Assembly: GCA_040954595.2 (NCBI GenBank)
Contig: CM082577.2
Location: 17,174,001-17,238,000 of the forward strand
Direction: 5' to 3'
Length of the DNA stretch: 64,000 bases
Source of the DNA: Balanoglossus misakiensis
Lineage: Eukaryota > Hemichordata
Shown here one piece after another: positions 24,801 to 40,400 of this stretch; the first letter of the stretch is position 1, and every line of letters begins with the position of its first letter. The notes under the pieces were generated by a model. That model did no database searches, was not told the DNA's origin, and was given only the letters and a program-made list of their open reading frames with translations. A program made the position numbers and the translations under genes.

Positions 24801-27800
24801 AACATCTGGCGGAAAATAGTTGCAGGTATTATGAAGACCAATCCATTTAAAATCAATATGTTGAAGTTGCTATTGATTTGGCAAGTATAAACCTATGATT
24901 CCAAATCTCATTTATGCGAATTGTGGTACTTCTGCATGTTTCCACTAGCATTTGCCACAACTATCACCACCGTTATTATCATTTCCATCGCCATTATCAC
25001 TGTCTTAGCGCCAATACCACCACCACCAGTAGTAAAAACATTAACTTACCAACTCACTACATGGGATATTTTCCAGACTCTTTCCGGCAGTCATCATTCC
25101 CCATTGATAGAAATATATTGGCAGTCCAAATTCAAAACCGTCCCACGATGCACTAATGTTGCTTGTTGATGACATGTACCTGCACGCATCAAACATTATT
25201 AGAACAATTTCCACTTTTAAATCCAATTACAGCTGTACAGGTATCGTCTGGTATGTTGCTTGGATTTGAAAGGCATGGGTTTAAAGTTATATATATAGCC
25301 ACATAAACCACTTTAACATATAGTTTCAGCAAACCACCCAACTTTTAGCTGCTTAGGTTTATCTCATCAAAATGTCACATTGCTGTGGTCCAGTCGTATT
25401 GAACATTTTTAGGGTACATTTGTTAATCGACCAAAGAGGAGTGATGCTCTATAAACAACTTCGTCCCGATTATGGCATGTTGTATACATGGGTTTGTTTA
25501 ATTTCTATTTGGTCTATATATAGCAGCACATGTAAATACTACGACAACACCACGTCAACACTTATTGGCAATCAATTCATACCTGGAGACAGTGACCTCT
25601 CCTGGATTGATTACTTCACCACCATAACCCGGAACAATGCCGTTAGATGATACCTCTGTCATTGCACTGGACAATGCATACGCCCTCACCGTTATGTAAT
25701 AGGTAACTGTCTTCGGGACGAGGTTGAGGTCGAGAAATGTGTGTGAGGTGTTCAGGCCTACGTTCTCAAAATGGCAGATATTGTCTCTCGTGTTTGGATA
25801 CCGTAAATCTGTACCAGCCGCCACTTCATAATGGTGAATTTCTTGGTTGTCTCCTACGCGACAAAAATGTTAACTGCCATGTTAGATGGTATTAATGTTT
25901 TCTCGGGAAAATGTGCATGCACCAACATCAATCATGTTTTAAAAGTGGACCAAGAAGGTGTGGTTAAAATACAACACATACAAACTGTAAAAACAGCCAT
26001 CAATATATTGTTGGATCACACAAGAAAACCAATGTTCTACAAGTCTCAATCGTTACCCTTACATTAACTGAGCAAATGATAATAATTAACACTATCAACA
26101 CATGTTTAACAATTCATACATTGCAGACTGCACAATAATGAAATTTTATAGATATGTCTCTGTGTTAAATGAAGAGACATTTTTCATTTACATATCATAT
26201 ATTTACGTTGCTTAATTAACAATAATATCCAATAATGACCTGATTGTCCAAAACCATCCCAGTTTGCTGCGAGAACGGTGACAGGAGTTTGATAGTTCAA
26301 GTCGAGGCCGATAATGTGACCATCTCTAACATGTCCTGGATAAAGGGGTTCGACAGCCACGGTAAATCCGTCGGATCTCACAGAATGCACGTATCCCAGA
26401 TAATTGGTTGCCTTGACGACGATGTAATAAGACTCTCCATCGTGCATGTGAAAACCATCCGAGGTTGCATCCCTTCTGCCTGAAATTGAAAATTAAATGA
26501 TTTAAAGTTATCGACGCAATACACGGACAAAGTTTCGTCGAGTGATGGCGCTCATAACCAATGGCCACAGCCAACAGAAGAGCGTGCCGACAAGAAGCAA
26601 CATTTCTGTCTTCAGCCTAAAATACAAATGAACTTCATCTGACGATAATGCATCGGAATTGATCGCCTTTAAAGTTGCAAAGTCACTTTGCGGGGTTCTT
26701 ATATTCGATTTTTGACTTACCTTCTGGTACTTCTGTCATGGGCTGCACCTCAGTTTCATCAAATCGTATGATTGACCATTCATATCTGGCAATTGGACAT
26801 GGGTCGCCCTCAAAATTCCACTGCCCACTTATCTGACTCGTGTCATCCTGGAAGTCTCTGTAAGGGGGATAGGAGAAACCACGGGAGATAATTGTGTTTG
26901 CATGGCTATTAGGAAGAGAACAAAAACAACACGAATATTGATATTTAACACAGAACACCTACATGTCGTCGAGTTGCAGTCCGTCCCAAACGTAGATGTC
27001 GCCGAGTGGTGGCAGACCAGAACTGATGCGACTAATGAACACACCGTTTGAAGAAGCGGTTGTAGACAGACCAACTTGGTTAAAACCTCTGACAACAGCA
27101 AATACTTGTGCCACGTGAGCCAGGTTAAGACCGTTGATGGTGATCGTCAGATCTTCACTTGCAGAAACATCTTGGAAATCTAACACCTGGGTTCCTCCAG
27201 GGGTTGTGCCCAGGCCAATCTTGTACCTGAAACGACACAGTATTCAACGAAGTGTACTCTATACTCCATGGCGCTTACACATGAGTAGATAATAGTAGTT
27301 GTCAACATTTTACTATATGTTTATTGTTTCGATATATTGTTGCTACTCACTTTGTCCATCCGCACAAACTCAACAACAAGCCACATATAATGTATAACGT
27401 ACCTTACGATTGGCGATTCGGGGTCATGGAAAGGCTGCCATGATACAGAGATAGAGGTCAGCGACTTCTGACAAACGGCATCCATCGAGTTGCATTCTAC
27501 AACAGAATGAAAATGCACCAAATGGTTTGGAAAAACATAACATAAATTTTCTAGAATTTCATTATTGAAATGCACAAGAATCACGTACTTCACCAACGGA
27601 AGACATAAATTATTCCCGCCACGTATCAGACTGCGCCTCACCTTCCTCGGTGTCACAGGTGTACTTGACGTCATCTTCCACGGAAGACACGTTCTTTTCG
27701 TAGATGTTGTCGAGTTCAATCACACGGCCAGCAATAGGCGATGTGAAGTCTGCAAGTACGGCTTGCGAGTAGGCTTTGGTTTCATATCCAGCGCCATTCA

Positions 27801-30800
27801 CAGCGATGACAGTGGCGTAATATTTCGTAGAATGAACCAGCGCATTGACGAAATCTGTCGAAATAAGAGTAGTGCTTTTTAAAAATGGGAAATTTTATAT
27901 TACCGTAGTCTGTACGTACACCTCTACCCCTAATCGCTGCACTATTACATGTACATCTCCAGAAAACCCCATACAACATCATTAAGATAACGGTCATATG
28001 GTCAGTGGATCTGTAATGTTTTGTGCGAAAACGCAAAAACCACCTGTTTGACGTAAACGTCCAACGTCAGTCACCACAAAATGCCCTAGTAAAGGGCATA
28101 CATGAAAAAGAAGGCAGACAAAATTCTGTCTTTTTGCTGGTTAACTATGATATTCAATGAACGTGACAATTTATTAATCTAAGAAATGACCTGTCTGCAA
28201 CAGTGATGTACTTATTTAACTCGTACACATACCGTTGTCTTGTAGTTTAAGATTTATTCCATAAATAATACTAGGAAAGGAAACAAATCTATGGCTGGAA
28301 AACAGGAAAAACTGTAGAGGCGCTTGTAAAATATGAAACAGACTACTTACCCTTTGCAGTATGGTGGGTATAATAATAGGGAAGTGTTGTGAAAGGATAC
28401 AGGCTGTCGTCACCCTCTTCAAGTCCAATGCCAAACTTGAAATTCATAATGTTGCTCTCGGAATCGTAGAAATTTGTCCAGAAGCACGTGATCTCATTTA
28501 CATCTCCGATGTACAATGGACAATCAACGATGCCGTCAACGGGTGGACTGGTATCGACGGCCACAGTGCCAGACGACATTCGACTCCAAAGTCCAGCCTG
28601 TATGCAATTTACGTATGAGACATTGTATTGTTGGCGCTTTGTTTCCCCTTATAAGTTTATGTGTTGGGAAAAAAGAACAATCTGACAGAACCGATGACCC
28701 TATGCTTACGAAGTCCTATGTTTTGAAAAATAAATGATCACATTTTGTTTTGCTATTATATGACTGGTGTTTCAGAATACCATTTACATGGAAACAATTC
28801 CGATGTCGGTACATTCGTTGTAATTTCATGAAAGACACGTAGATTTACAGATCACATACAGATTTGCTTAGGTACTTACTTCATTTTGAGTGCTAATCAA
28901 GAGTACATTAGGCTGGCCCATTTGGGATGGTGTAACAAGCGCGTTCGGGACAGTTGATCTGTACGTTGTTTCTGTACAATTAAATACATCATGAGCTCCT
29001 GGGTAACTTCCGAAGCAAAACTCGGTGAAGTGAACATCGCTTTCTTCTTCTGCAATGGTCCATTCAGCTGTGATTGTGTCTCCTGAGTCCTACAAAACAG
29101 ATTTTATGATACAACTTTAGTATTTCGAAGAACAGTGTACGATACACCCCAGTACACACTAAACTAATTAAAACTTGAGCGGTGACGCAAATATCTGACA
29201 CCATATCGCCTAACAAAGTATACAATCCGGTACAAGTAATACAAATAACACAGACCACCACCTCAAGACCAAGACCACCACCACCATTAACCCCTCATCC
29301 ATAGCCTGCCATAATCTCAGTGTACCGGGACTCACCTGATAACAAGTGTCACCCATGTTTGTGCACGTTTTGTTTTCCGTGTTGGCGACACCAACAGACA
29401 CGAGGTCAACATCAGGTTTAGTTGTATCAACAGTGATACCATTTGACACAGATTCCAAGACGTTGCCAGCTCCAGTGATAGCTCGTACGGTAACATAGTA
29501 TTTAACGCCCTGGTTGAGTGTCAGTAAAGACTGGGCTTTTCCAGCACCGCTCAGTCCTGGTGAGGGAAGAGAAACGGTTATCCATACGATACCAGAAACT
29601 AATGTTCCCGGTTATCCTAGATTATATAGTTATTGAACCGCGCACGTTTATAGCTAAGATTGACCAAGAGGTAATAGAAACTATAGCAAATCAAACTCAA
29701 AGCAAAAATGTTTATCTTGAGGGTCAATGACGACAACAATTATACGTTTTAAATCTCCATTAGCTGTATATTTTCGCTATGTTAAAGCTTTTTCGTTTTG
29801 TGTATGTACTGCAGTTATATGTCAACTAACTGAAACATGATGAAATGTCCAGTATTTAGCTTATCACCACGACATATATCTGTTCAGTCAGTATTGTTAT
29901 TGTACCAAATTTGAATTTAGGTCCAGACTAAAATTTCACTTGTCAACAACAATGGCCGTTACACACATACAGGCTAAATTGACAAGTAAAATACTGGGTA
30001 CATTACTGTTTGGAGTAGAACAAGACATTTCATTTGGTACACAGAACACAAAAACTGAAATTAAGGCCAAAGATTACAGCTTTTCTGTTAACGTCTTTTT
30101 TTTAAAGTTGGCATTTTGCAATAAGTTTCGGTTTGCCTCGCTAAAGTTAAGCGTTTTTAACTGCTGGCCTTGTGCTCTAAGTGAGTCACCCCTTCGTCTA
30201 AAATATCTGCTAACAAGACTGACTTACCGTCACCCGGATTATCAGCGCCCGGTGCAACAACTATTCCGGCCCGAATGAATGGTTGGATGCCGTCACCACG
30301 AGGTTCGGTACCAATTGCCCATTCATATTTTACAATACCATGCATATAGCTTTCAAATCCTGAGAAATGGGCTGTTATCAGGGTTGCTTCTATCTGGTAG
30401 TCTTTGTCTCCTGCTAGTGTTCCATCATCTCTCGTATCAGGTTCTGCTCCATCAATCACTATACCTATCTTGTCACCGGGGACAACCTTGATAGGACTAC
30501 ATACAAAACGAATAAAATGGAACGGCTGACAAACACTGTGTTACAGAGGAGATTAGGTTTTCTCGTGGAATAGAAATGTGTTAAGAATCCGGAAAAAAAC
30601 ATCTGCCAGAGAATTATTTAATGTGTGCAGAAACAGGGAAGAAGAGATTTAATGATAAGTGCCCACGGCGACCATATGCCCTTTCCTTATTGAAATATGT
30701 CTATTGCGGGACAGAAGTGTACATGTTCCTTGGCTTTTAAAATTACTAGTTCAATAGAGCTAGAACCAGTGATCATGCGATTCTATTAAATCTGCCAAAG

Positions 30801-33800
30801 GAGCTTATAAGTCTAGCATTGACTTAACATAGTTATGCTCACATTGGAATAGAGGTTCGATCCCAAACCGGTTCCAAATCACCTAAAACGAAAAATTACA
30901 CCAACCTTGAAACTGTACTATCTGAAAACTGACTGGCACCATTTTCAGCCTTAACGGTAACATAATAAATCGGTCCACTTGTTTCTTCGTCGAAATATTC
31001 CAGTGTAAGTCCGTCAATATAGCCACCTGCTGTTGACCCCATGTTGCGAAATTTGTTGACATCTGTTTCTCCACCTGAATTAAGCAGTCATGTAGAAATG
31101 AGAGAAATGACATCATAAGAACATAATGCACATAAAACACATGTGTAACGCACAAGGCACCAAAGGCTTTGTCAAACTGCCCCCGACAAGAGTAATTAAG
31201 AAATGTTCAAGTGTCATAACCTACTTTGCATTTATTACTCAGTAGTGGGACAGCTAAAACAAACCATGGACTATAATGGTAATGCATTTATAAAACGTAT
31301 GGCTTTGTCAGATATCAGAGCTTTCATAAGACATATAATATGTTATGAAACGTTATTATCTGAATGTATTCCGATAGTGACAATCCGTTAACCTATGTAT
31401 GTCTAACTTCTAGAGCGTACCTGGGGATGTACCAACAGCCACAAGGTAAGATTTTACTTGGCTTTCGTAATCAAGGCCATACCAATAGGCTGTTATTCCA
31501 TACTCGTCGGTTTGCAACACATAGCCATCAATCAGCTCTTCCGTTGCGGAGGCCATGTTACCGATAGTCAACGTTTGCATCTGTAGATAAATTGACATCA
31601 TATATTTATTTCTAATCATTGATTCGTATCAATGTGTACATGTTGTGTTGGTATACCTTAATGATCTTTCTCGGTTAAAGGCATAATGTTAGCAGAGAAT
31701 CAAAAAGTGGTTTCGGTGCGCTGAGGGTAGCTATAGACATGTGAATACATACCTTGATGTGCTATGTACCGAAATAATGTACTAATCTGTGTAACAACTG
31801 TTACTCTGCTTGGAACGCTAACTTTTCTCAAAGTTAGACCTCTACAGTCATCGAGCATTACCAAAATCAACTTACCTCCGGCGGAGTGGAATCGACGATG
31901 ACGCCATCAGTGTCCTGGACATTGGAAAGTCCAGCTTTATTGATTGCAGCCACACGGACATTGTAATTTCCACCGTCCTTGAGAGCCAACGCCGGAGAAG
32001 TCCAGGACGCTTGATCGCCGTCAACAATTTCCCAGCCGCTACGAAGAAATTTCAGTATTGAGTGTGAAATAAAAATCAGAACATTGATGATGCTATGTCA
32101 GTGTAATTGAAACGGGTTTACTTTGATTTATTATAATTATGAGTTGTTGTTTTTGTCTGTTGTTACCTTACATTAAAAACCTGTGAATAAAAAACACTAC
32201 CTCTCGTCAGGATGAATTTGTTTCTTTGTACCGCCATACTTTTCATAAACCGCTACTTCGTAATGGTCCACACCCGATTCGGGGTCTTCGAAATCCCAAT
32301 TCGCTGAAAGTTCCGTTTTACTAGACTAAAGTAAAACCATATAGAATAAAAAAGTCATTCCCTATCTGGTAACTGTATATTGCTTAAGTTGTCTTTTAAT
32401 ATTTAAGCACAGAAAAAAATCGCTATGCAATACTTGGTACATTGAGATAAATTAATTGTTTTGTAAGCATATGAACTCCGATATATCCTTGGCCCCTTTG
32501 TAAAGTGAATGGACTTCGTCAATTGAATGTTGTTGTGGATGGTAATTACCGTGTATTGTGCATCCTCTCCGGATGCGAGACCATCGCCCAGATAGTTCAT
32601 CACCGCTGCACTTGTGTCCAACAGAAATCCATCGGTGGAGGCTGAAACGGTTGACCCGGCTCCGTTCATCGCCTGAAGTTCCGTAAAGACGACATCGCCC
32701 TCTTTGAGATGAAAGTGATTCCAACTGAAGGAAGAGGTATCACCTGGTAGTGACACTGTGTCTTGAATGACTTCCCAATCAGCGCTGATGGATCCTGTGG
32801 AAAATAGGGTTAGGTTTAATGACTAAGTGCCCATCGAGTTGCCATCACTTTTATAGAACGTCTTGTGAAGAATTTTTAAAAGCAATAATTTACATTCATA
32901 GATGTATGCTACATTATAGGCAAATGTTTTTCAAACTGCCAGATTCTCAGTGAGAAATATTAATTGAATGATGTTTGTCAGAAGAGAGATGTCGATGCTA
33001 CACAATAGGTTTGGTCGTAACCAACGTGCCCTTTAGGCAACAACTACTTCGAGCTTTGGTTCACAAGAATGAATTCGAAGTTATTTTAAGAGTGTATAAA
33101 CCTGACGCGAGAGAACTTTATGTATCAGATATGTAGACAAGGGAATACAGGGAATACAGGTACACAAAGTGGAACACTCATACACAAACGTGGACATGCA
33201 TACCTTTTCTAAAAATTGTAACGGCGAACTCTGCAATATTCGACTCGGGATCTTCATAATTACCCCACGCCGCAGAAACTGTTGCAGGAGCTGACGAATA
33301 AACCATGTCTTCATCGGGGTCAAGACCATCATGCACCCACCCCGTCACAGGACCCGTCGCGTCATAAAGAACTATAGTAAAAACAATAATAGTACTATGT
33401 CTCAACGGCATAAACTATTCCATTTCCGCAAATCACTGCACTTTTGTAGAGTAGCATTTCAATATGCTGTGCTGGGTGATTGAAGAACTCAGAGAACGGG
33501 AGTCATTTCCACCAGAACCACTTTGATTTCTGAAACTAATGGTCACTCAACAGATATAATGTCCTGCACTGAATTGCATACCGTTATAAAATTTGTCAGT
33601 CTTTATCTCATATATATGAACTTCAACTAATCGCTGCACACACTGAAGTCATCGAAATAACACGAGCATATGAACAAGTAACTTGATACAATAAATCGCC
33701 TAAGATTATATATATACTTGCCTCCATTTGATGACGCTGTGGTATTCAGTATTTTATGACCACCATTAAATGCTAACAAGGTCGAGTAGTAAGTTGTATT

Positions 33801-34302
33801 GTGAACGAGGTTCACGCTGTTATCGCACATTTTGAAAATGTCCGCAGAGATCATCTGGAAGGGACTAATATCCTGGCTGTACGGACTCGTTCCAACAGCC
33901 CATTCGTACCAAACTGCAACAAAATGTACACAAATATTAGACTGATTTCTTTTAAATACCAAAATACGATGAACGTTTTAAAAATTGCAGGAACACATAC
34001 TAATGCCGCTCTGGTCGTCGTAGAAATTCTGCCAGTTAGCACATATCTCATCGGGTCTGTTCTGATAATTGACGTCGATCCCCTGCAGATTTCCATCCAA
34101 CAGTTCGCCCGCTATCGGTGGACTTGAATCGACAGTGAGAGGTGGACTCGCGTGGCCGACTTCCGACAGGTCAACTACAGAACAAAACGTTTAGAAACGT
34201 TAAATTTAACAGCCCGAAGTATTTAAGCCAGTGAACGAAATATAACTCAATCTCTCTCTATCCCCATCTCTCTCTGTCACATTCTATCTATCTATCTATC
34301 TT

Positions 34303-34387
<85 letters not shown>

Positions 34388-34393
34388 TATTGT

Positions 34394-34424
<31 letters not shown>

Positions 34425-37400
34425 AGTCCAATCACCAACACAAATCCATCCATCCCTTAAAGATGAAATCTCCTGTGTGTAATAACTCTTTGTCTCCAGT
34501 TTAAAATGCTAATACAAGTACGATGCAGTCATTCGGGTCCCTTTCACAGTAGATTTAAATTTCTAACATGCCACTCACCGTTGTTCCAAGCTCTTATTCT
34601 GATCCAAGTAGATACGCCATCGGGAATGCAGAACTCTTGTGTCAGATAGTCAAGGCTGTCATGACGTGCCCACTCCATCACATAGACATCCCTCGTACTC
34701 AAACCGTAGCCGACGTCAACCTCCCGTATAAGTGACAGAGGGTCACTACATAAACATAATCGGTAAGTTGAAAGAGTTTGCGTCCAGAATGTATAAGGGC
34801 CTGGTCAAATTAACAGGGGGTGGGGGAAGGCCGGTGCGATTCAAAATCCGCATGCATGAAAAATACTGACCCTCCACCGATTTCTTGCACAAAAAAATGC
34901 TGACCCTCCCCCTTCTCCATGAACAAAATCAAGTGACCCTCCCCACAATATCCGATGATTCATTCTGATTTGTACAATCAGATATTACTCAGTCAAACCA
35001 GGCAAAGTTCACATGTGTACAGAAAATTGTAGACCACTATTAAATACACCTCAGTTAGATGTTGCTTGTTTCCTCCAAAGTGTGACATTTGCAGTACATG
35101 AATACTTTGATTCCTATGACTTTTAAATATTGATTTTGAAATTTTCACTCTAATTCCTCAACATACTTTTCCTAGATAAATACAGTTATATGTACTTCAT
35201 ATCATTGTTAGTATCTAAAACAGAAAAAGTTATCAAATGGACAACCTCGATGATACAAATCATGGAGAATTGTGGGTAAAATATCGTACTGTGCTCCCCT
35301 TCCCTTAAGAAATTAGGGTTAGGGTTAGGGTTAGGGTTAGGGTATTTAAGATCACATACTGGTACATGTGTATGTTTTGTGAGTTGTGTGATGTATTTAG
35401 TACAAGGGATGTCAATACATCCATACAGGAGTGCCTATATGAGCGCAAGTCTCTTTTCAGGATTTCTCTGTAACACTTCAAATTTTTGACATTATCGGTG
35501 TCATCCTTGCACAAAAATTAGTGACCCTCCCCTTGACAAGTGCCCAAAATGTAGCGGCCCTCCCCCAAACCGTTGCATGAGAAATGGTGACCCTCCCCCC
35601 AATCGCACCGGCCTTCCCCCCACCCCCCTGTTAATTCTGACCAGGCCCTAATAAAACTGAAACGTGTCCTGTCGGGGGAGGGGCATGTTTCTTGTTACAA
35701 TAGTACAACCACAGCCCCCAAAGGTCAATGGCGTAGAAATAATGCTTTGGTGCTTCTTAGAAATTATACTTAGCTAAGTGAATGCAATACAAAAATGATG
35801 CTTCAGCAATACCTTTTGACAAAAATGCGGAGGTGAGCGCGCCGTTAGTTCTAGGGAAAGAATTATTTTATATAATATTTCCTTCGTCGACAGAGCTTTA
35901 TTTGTTGGATATCATTACCTAAGAGTTAGATTTTGATGTAAAATCGACATCATCGCAACAAAACAAAAACAGCAACAACAATTATCATCATCATCATCAT
36001 CATCATCCACATTAATACTACATTTAGAAATTGAATGAGTACTATACCTGACATTGTAACTAACTGTTAAGATGCAAGTTAGTTCATCATACTCGACATC
36101 ATATACCGCATGTACGAAGGGAGGAGTCGTGTCGATTGTGTAAGTTGTCGAATGACATACTGTGGTCGCCATAGGTCCACCAAATTGTACCTTGTTCAAT
36201 GCTCGCACCGTGATGTGATAATGGCCATCTGTGCAATAGAACTTTGAAGCTTAGGAATCTGCATGAATGCCCTGCGCTATGGTCAATCCCGAGCCAGTCA
36301 ATTGGCCAACCAATTTTGCAATTAATTTTACCTGCCATGCAAATCTACTAAACTATTGGACTAGTACTGACATTTGTGAATATACCAGGTGATTTTTGTT
36401 TTGTTTCTTTGCCTGATTTTAGTTGTAGTCTATTAGTTTTAAAAATACATGTCATACGTATGCGACTGGGTAGCCTCAGTAATCTGCAAACAGGGATGTA
36501 ATCATGATACAGTTACGAAAACAAGAGCACCAAATAGTAAGTTCTCTGAAAAAAATGACTCACCAGGAAGAACAATTGAGGCTACACCTTCGTGTGTCCA
36601 CTCGCTTTCGTAGTAGATATGCGCATGTGGGTCTTCATGTCCATAAATGTTATCCACACAAGTGTCATTTCCAACAGACCACGTATACCCATAAATGCCA
36701 GTTTCGTTGTCAAGGAAACCATCCCAATTAGCTTGAACAAAACAATTATTTTATAAATGGAAGACGTAATGTGAAATATATTAATCGCCTCGAATACGAA
36801 TGCAGTATGGACGAATTTAATGAATACCAAGCCAGTATGGATATCAAGACTTACCTGATATATAAGTATATGCTCTTGTGTATTCAAGGTCTACGAAGTC
36901 ATCGTGTCCGTTAAAAACTGTAGCTGATCCTGGGCCATCGATAATTGTCCTATAACAAAAAAGTATTCACTGGGTGGTGTGACAACTGTCGACCCCACTC
37001 CCCCCCCCCAAAAAAAAAAACAACAACAACAACAACACACACGATCGTCAACATCATGTTCAATAAAGCATGTTGATTGTTTTCTTATCACCCCCGAATT
37101 ATGTTATTTGTTCTTTTCGTGATTGCATTTAGCACTCACCTGTGATTTGGTAGGGGCGTCTCCTCGACACATCTTGACTCCCACTTGCCATGGACATAGT
37201 CGGTGCATGTTTCATGTAATGTCTCGTCGTATTCTTCATTGAGTATTAAACCAGTGGACGGCGGGGTAAAATCTGCCAGTATGCCATCGGACGACAGAAT
37301 TGATTCATAGCCTGTCAATGAGTGATTGGGTGAGTGAGAGGCATAAATTGAAACATAGATGTATAGATTCGCCCTTCAGGCTTTGGTGTGAAAAACATTA

Positions 37401-40400
37401 ACTTGAACTTCATGTATGGGAAACTGAAAGAGCTGCTTTAAAACTTAAAATCCAACACTGTAACATGGATATTTCCCTGTTGTTGTAAGTGATGTATGAG
37501 ACTACGCTTTCTTGTTATTTCTTATTTATACCTCATGTTTGATCATGGCCTTGCTAAGCGCTTTTTTCGCGTTTGTCACCCACTGAACATCTGTGATTGG
37601 CTTAATCTCAATTTGCATAGTTGACCGGATTACTTGTAACTATATAATACCATTCCATAAATCTTTCCTTGTTTCGAATTTCTTTCTGTATTTATTGAAC
37701 TAATAAGGTGGGGTTCGCAGTGATTTGGCTTTCATTTTGTCAAGTATCGTGACTGATAGTCTAGCCTTTCTTCTAGGGAAGACGGATTATTCATGGGTGA
37801 TATATGCCACTAAATTTTCGTCGTCTACTGTCAGTCTTATGTACATCAGCAGTTGATCTAAAGAAGTACTACATATTGTGTCAGGGATAAAATTAAACGA
37901 GCCATTAATATGTAACCTTATACATGATAGATAATAGGTTGAAGAATATATTCCAAATTCCTCACCTAGTATATTTTTGACATAGATGTTGAATACATAA
38001 AGCTCATTATGTCGCAGGTTAAGGTCATCATGAAGATGTTCTATTGTATTTCCAACGCCAAGTCTTTCGAAATGCTTGAACAGACCATCCTGCAATGCAA
38101 ACAAGGAATTGACAGTTCAGTCATGAAATAAGCAGAGACATCTTCTATAAAACAGTGAAGTATATGAACCCTGAGAATAATCATTAGACTCATCACACTA
38201 ATGATCCCATCATGCGATCAATTTATTTTCATTCTGCCTGCCTGATTTCAACTATTGCGAATGTATTTCGCCTTTTGGGGTAAAATGTGAAAATAACCAG
38301 GTTGATTCTTGTTTATGGATTATTGAGATGTCAAAAACCGTTTCTGTATGCAAATCTTCTAGTAAACGCAGGAAGGCCTTGAATAAACTCGTGTTTAACA
38401 TTTCTTCACTGGAAGTTTTGAGCTATAACGCGTTACCCCATACTGGACAAGAACGCATTCCATGGATGAAAGTGATTTTAAATGTAATCTGGTCAATCCC
38501 AATGGACTCTTTAAACCATGATAATTTGACCACCATGGGGCTCCCTGGTCGGGGTTGTCTAGGCTGAAACGAAATACCTGGTGAAGAGTGCATTCATCGC
38601 TCTGTATACTCTGAAACAGTTCACATTCTTCACCGTCTCCGTAGTCATAGTTGAAGCTAAGACACACTGACGACGGATATTCCAGGCATTTGTAGGCGCA
38701 CTGATAGTCAAGGCTCTCTCTGGTAGTTTGAAATGGTTCACAATTGAGTCTACCCTCCTGTGGAGCTGTGAAGTAACTCATGCTTTCTTCCTCTGGAGGT
38801 AATACTTGCTCTTCATTGTCATTTGATGACAGTTCAGACTGTGTCCAATTCACCACCTGATGACCGTACATGCCGACGCCATAACCAAGTGCTTCCTGCA
38901 AAGAAAAATGTAATATTGTACTACCAACACTGTTTTAATTCACATTGTTTAAATATAAAATTGAGACATTCAAAAACAAATGCCACACATTTTCTGAGCA
39001 TCTTGGTAGATGGGTTTATGGGGGTTTATTGTGCAGGTTAGTACCTTTTCATATTCACGAAAGTCGCGTGAATTTTAACATTTACTCGGAATAAAAACAA
39101 GAATGAATCGAATCCCCACTTGTTATAATCCTCCTTAAATGTCACAGCACTATCATGAATCCGAGAAAGGTATTCATTTACTTACCCACTGTTCAATGAT
39201 TTCAGAGTCATCTGTTATGACAGAGGAAGCTTGGAGAATGTGAGGATGACTTGTTTCAAGGAAATATGGAGTAACTCGTCCACCGGGAGTCGTTGTATCA
39301 TAGGTAGGCAATGAACATTGCGCAGAACTTGTCATATCGCCATAATTGCGAGCAGTAACAGTGAAATAAATGGGAATTCCGCTCAACATGCTCTGTAAGA
39401 AAAACGAGGCAGTGGTATTGCTGTAACTCAGCGGATTGCTCGCTTAGCGGAAACGCTAACCAAATTGGTGAGAAGATTCCTGGTTTCCAAAGCTCACCGA
39501 AAAGCGACAAGAAGATCAGCATGTGTGCCTTTCCTTTGCATCATTACATTTATTCTGATCAAATGAATGGCGTTGGCAGGGGAAGCCAAATCGTTGAAAA
39601 ACGAAATGTTATCAGAAATTGCATTGAATTGACATTGTGACCGATAACAGTAAATGGCGGAGTAGAAACTGTACATATGGAACGTGTTTGCATAAAGTAT
39701 GCGCGTTGCGATTTTAATCTTCCATCAGATGAGACGTATATGGGGATTTGATTTTGTCTCAAAGAAAACAACAGTTCCTTACCGTTGTTGCCATTAACCC
39801 TTCTTGACCTTGAGGTTGATCCTTTATGATATCACAACCTCCTGGAAATGAACCTGCGCAATAGGACAGGTGCACTGGACTTTCCTCGTCGTAGGCAGAG
39901 GCAATCAACTGGAAGGCTGGATCTGTGTAATCTCTGCCGGATAGCTGCCTAACAAAACACATGCTCTGAAAAGAGTAGATATTACATGTATGTTTACGAC
40001 ACATGGCAAGTGTCACCTTCCGGCGGCTGATCAATTTACGTGCTCACAATAAAAGGACATTCGTTACTCAAGATGCATGATATAATATTACAAAACAAAG
40101 TTATTTGCATTTGAAGGCTTATTCTCTCTACCTTAATTAAATAGGTTGTTGCTACCAAAGTTAAGTGACGGAATCAAACACAGCCGACACATTTCAAACT
40201 GAAGGTTCAAAAGCCAAAGTTATGTTGGATCATTTTGAGACATTGTAATAGAAATAAGAAATAGAGTGGTATTGTGCAAACTTTGAACAACTTCTAATCG
40301 CCCTTTTTATCTACAATAAAAAGCATCATAATCTGGTTTGACGCCATAGCACGAAGTAAAATCCTATTTAAAGTAACGAGAATTGTCGGTTGTTGCATCA

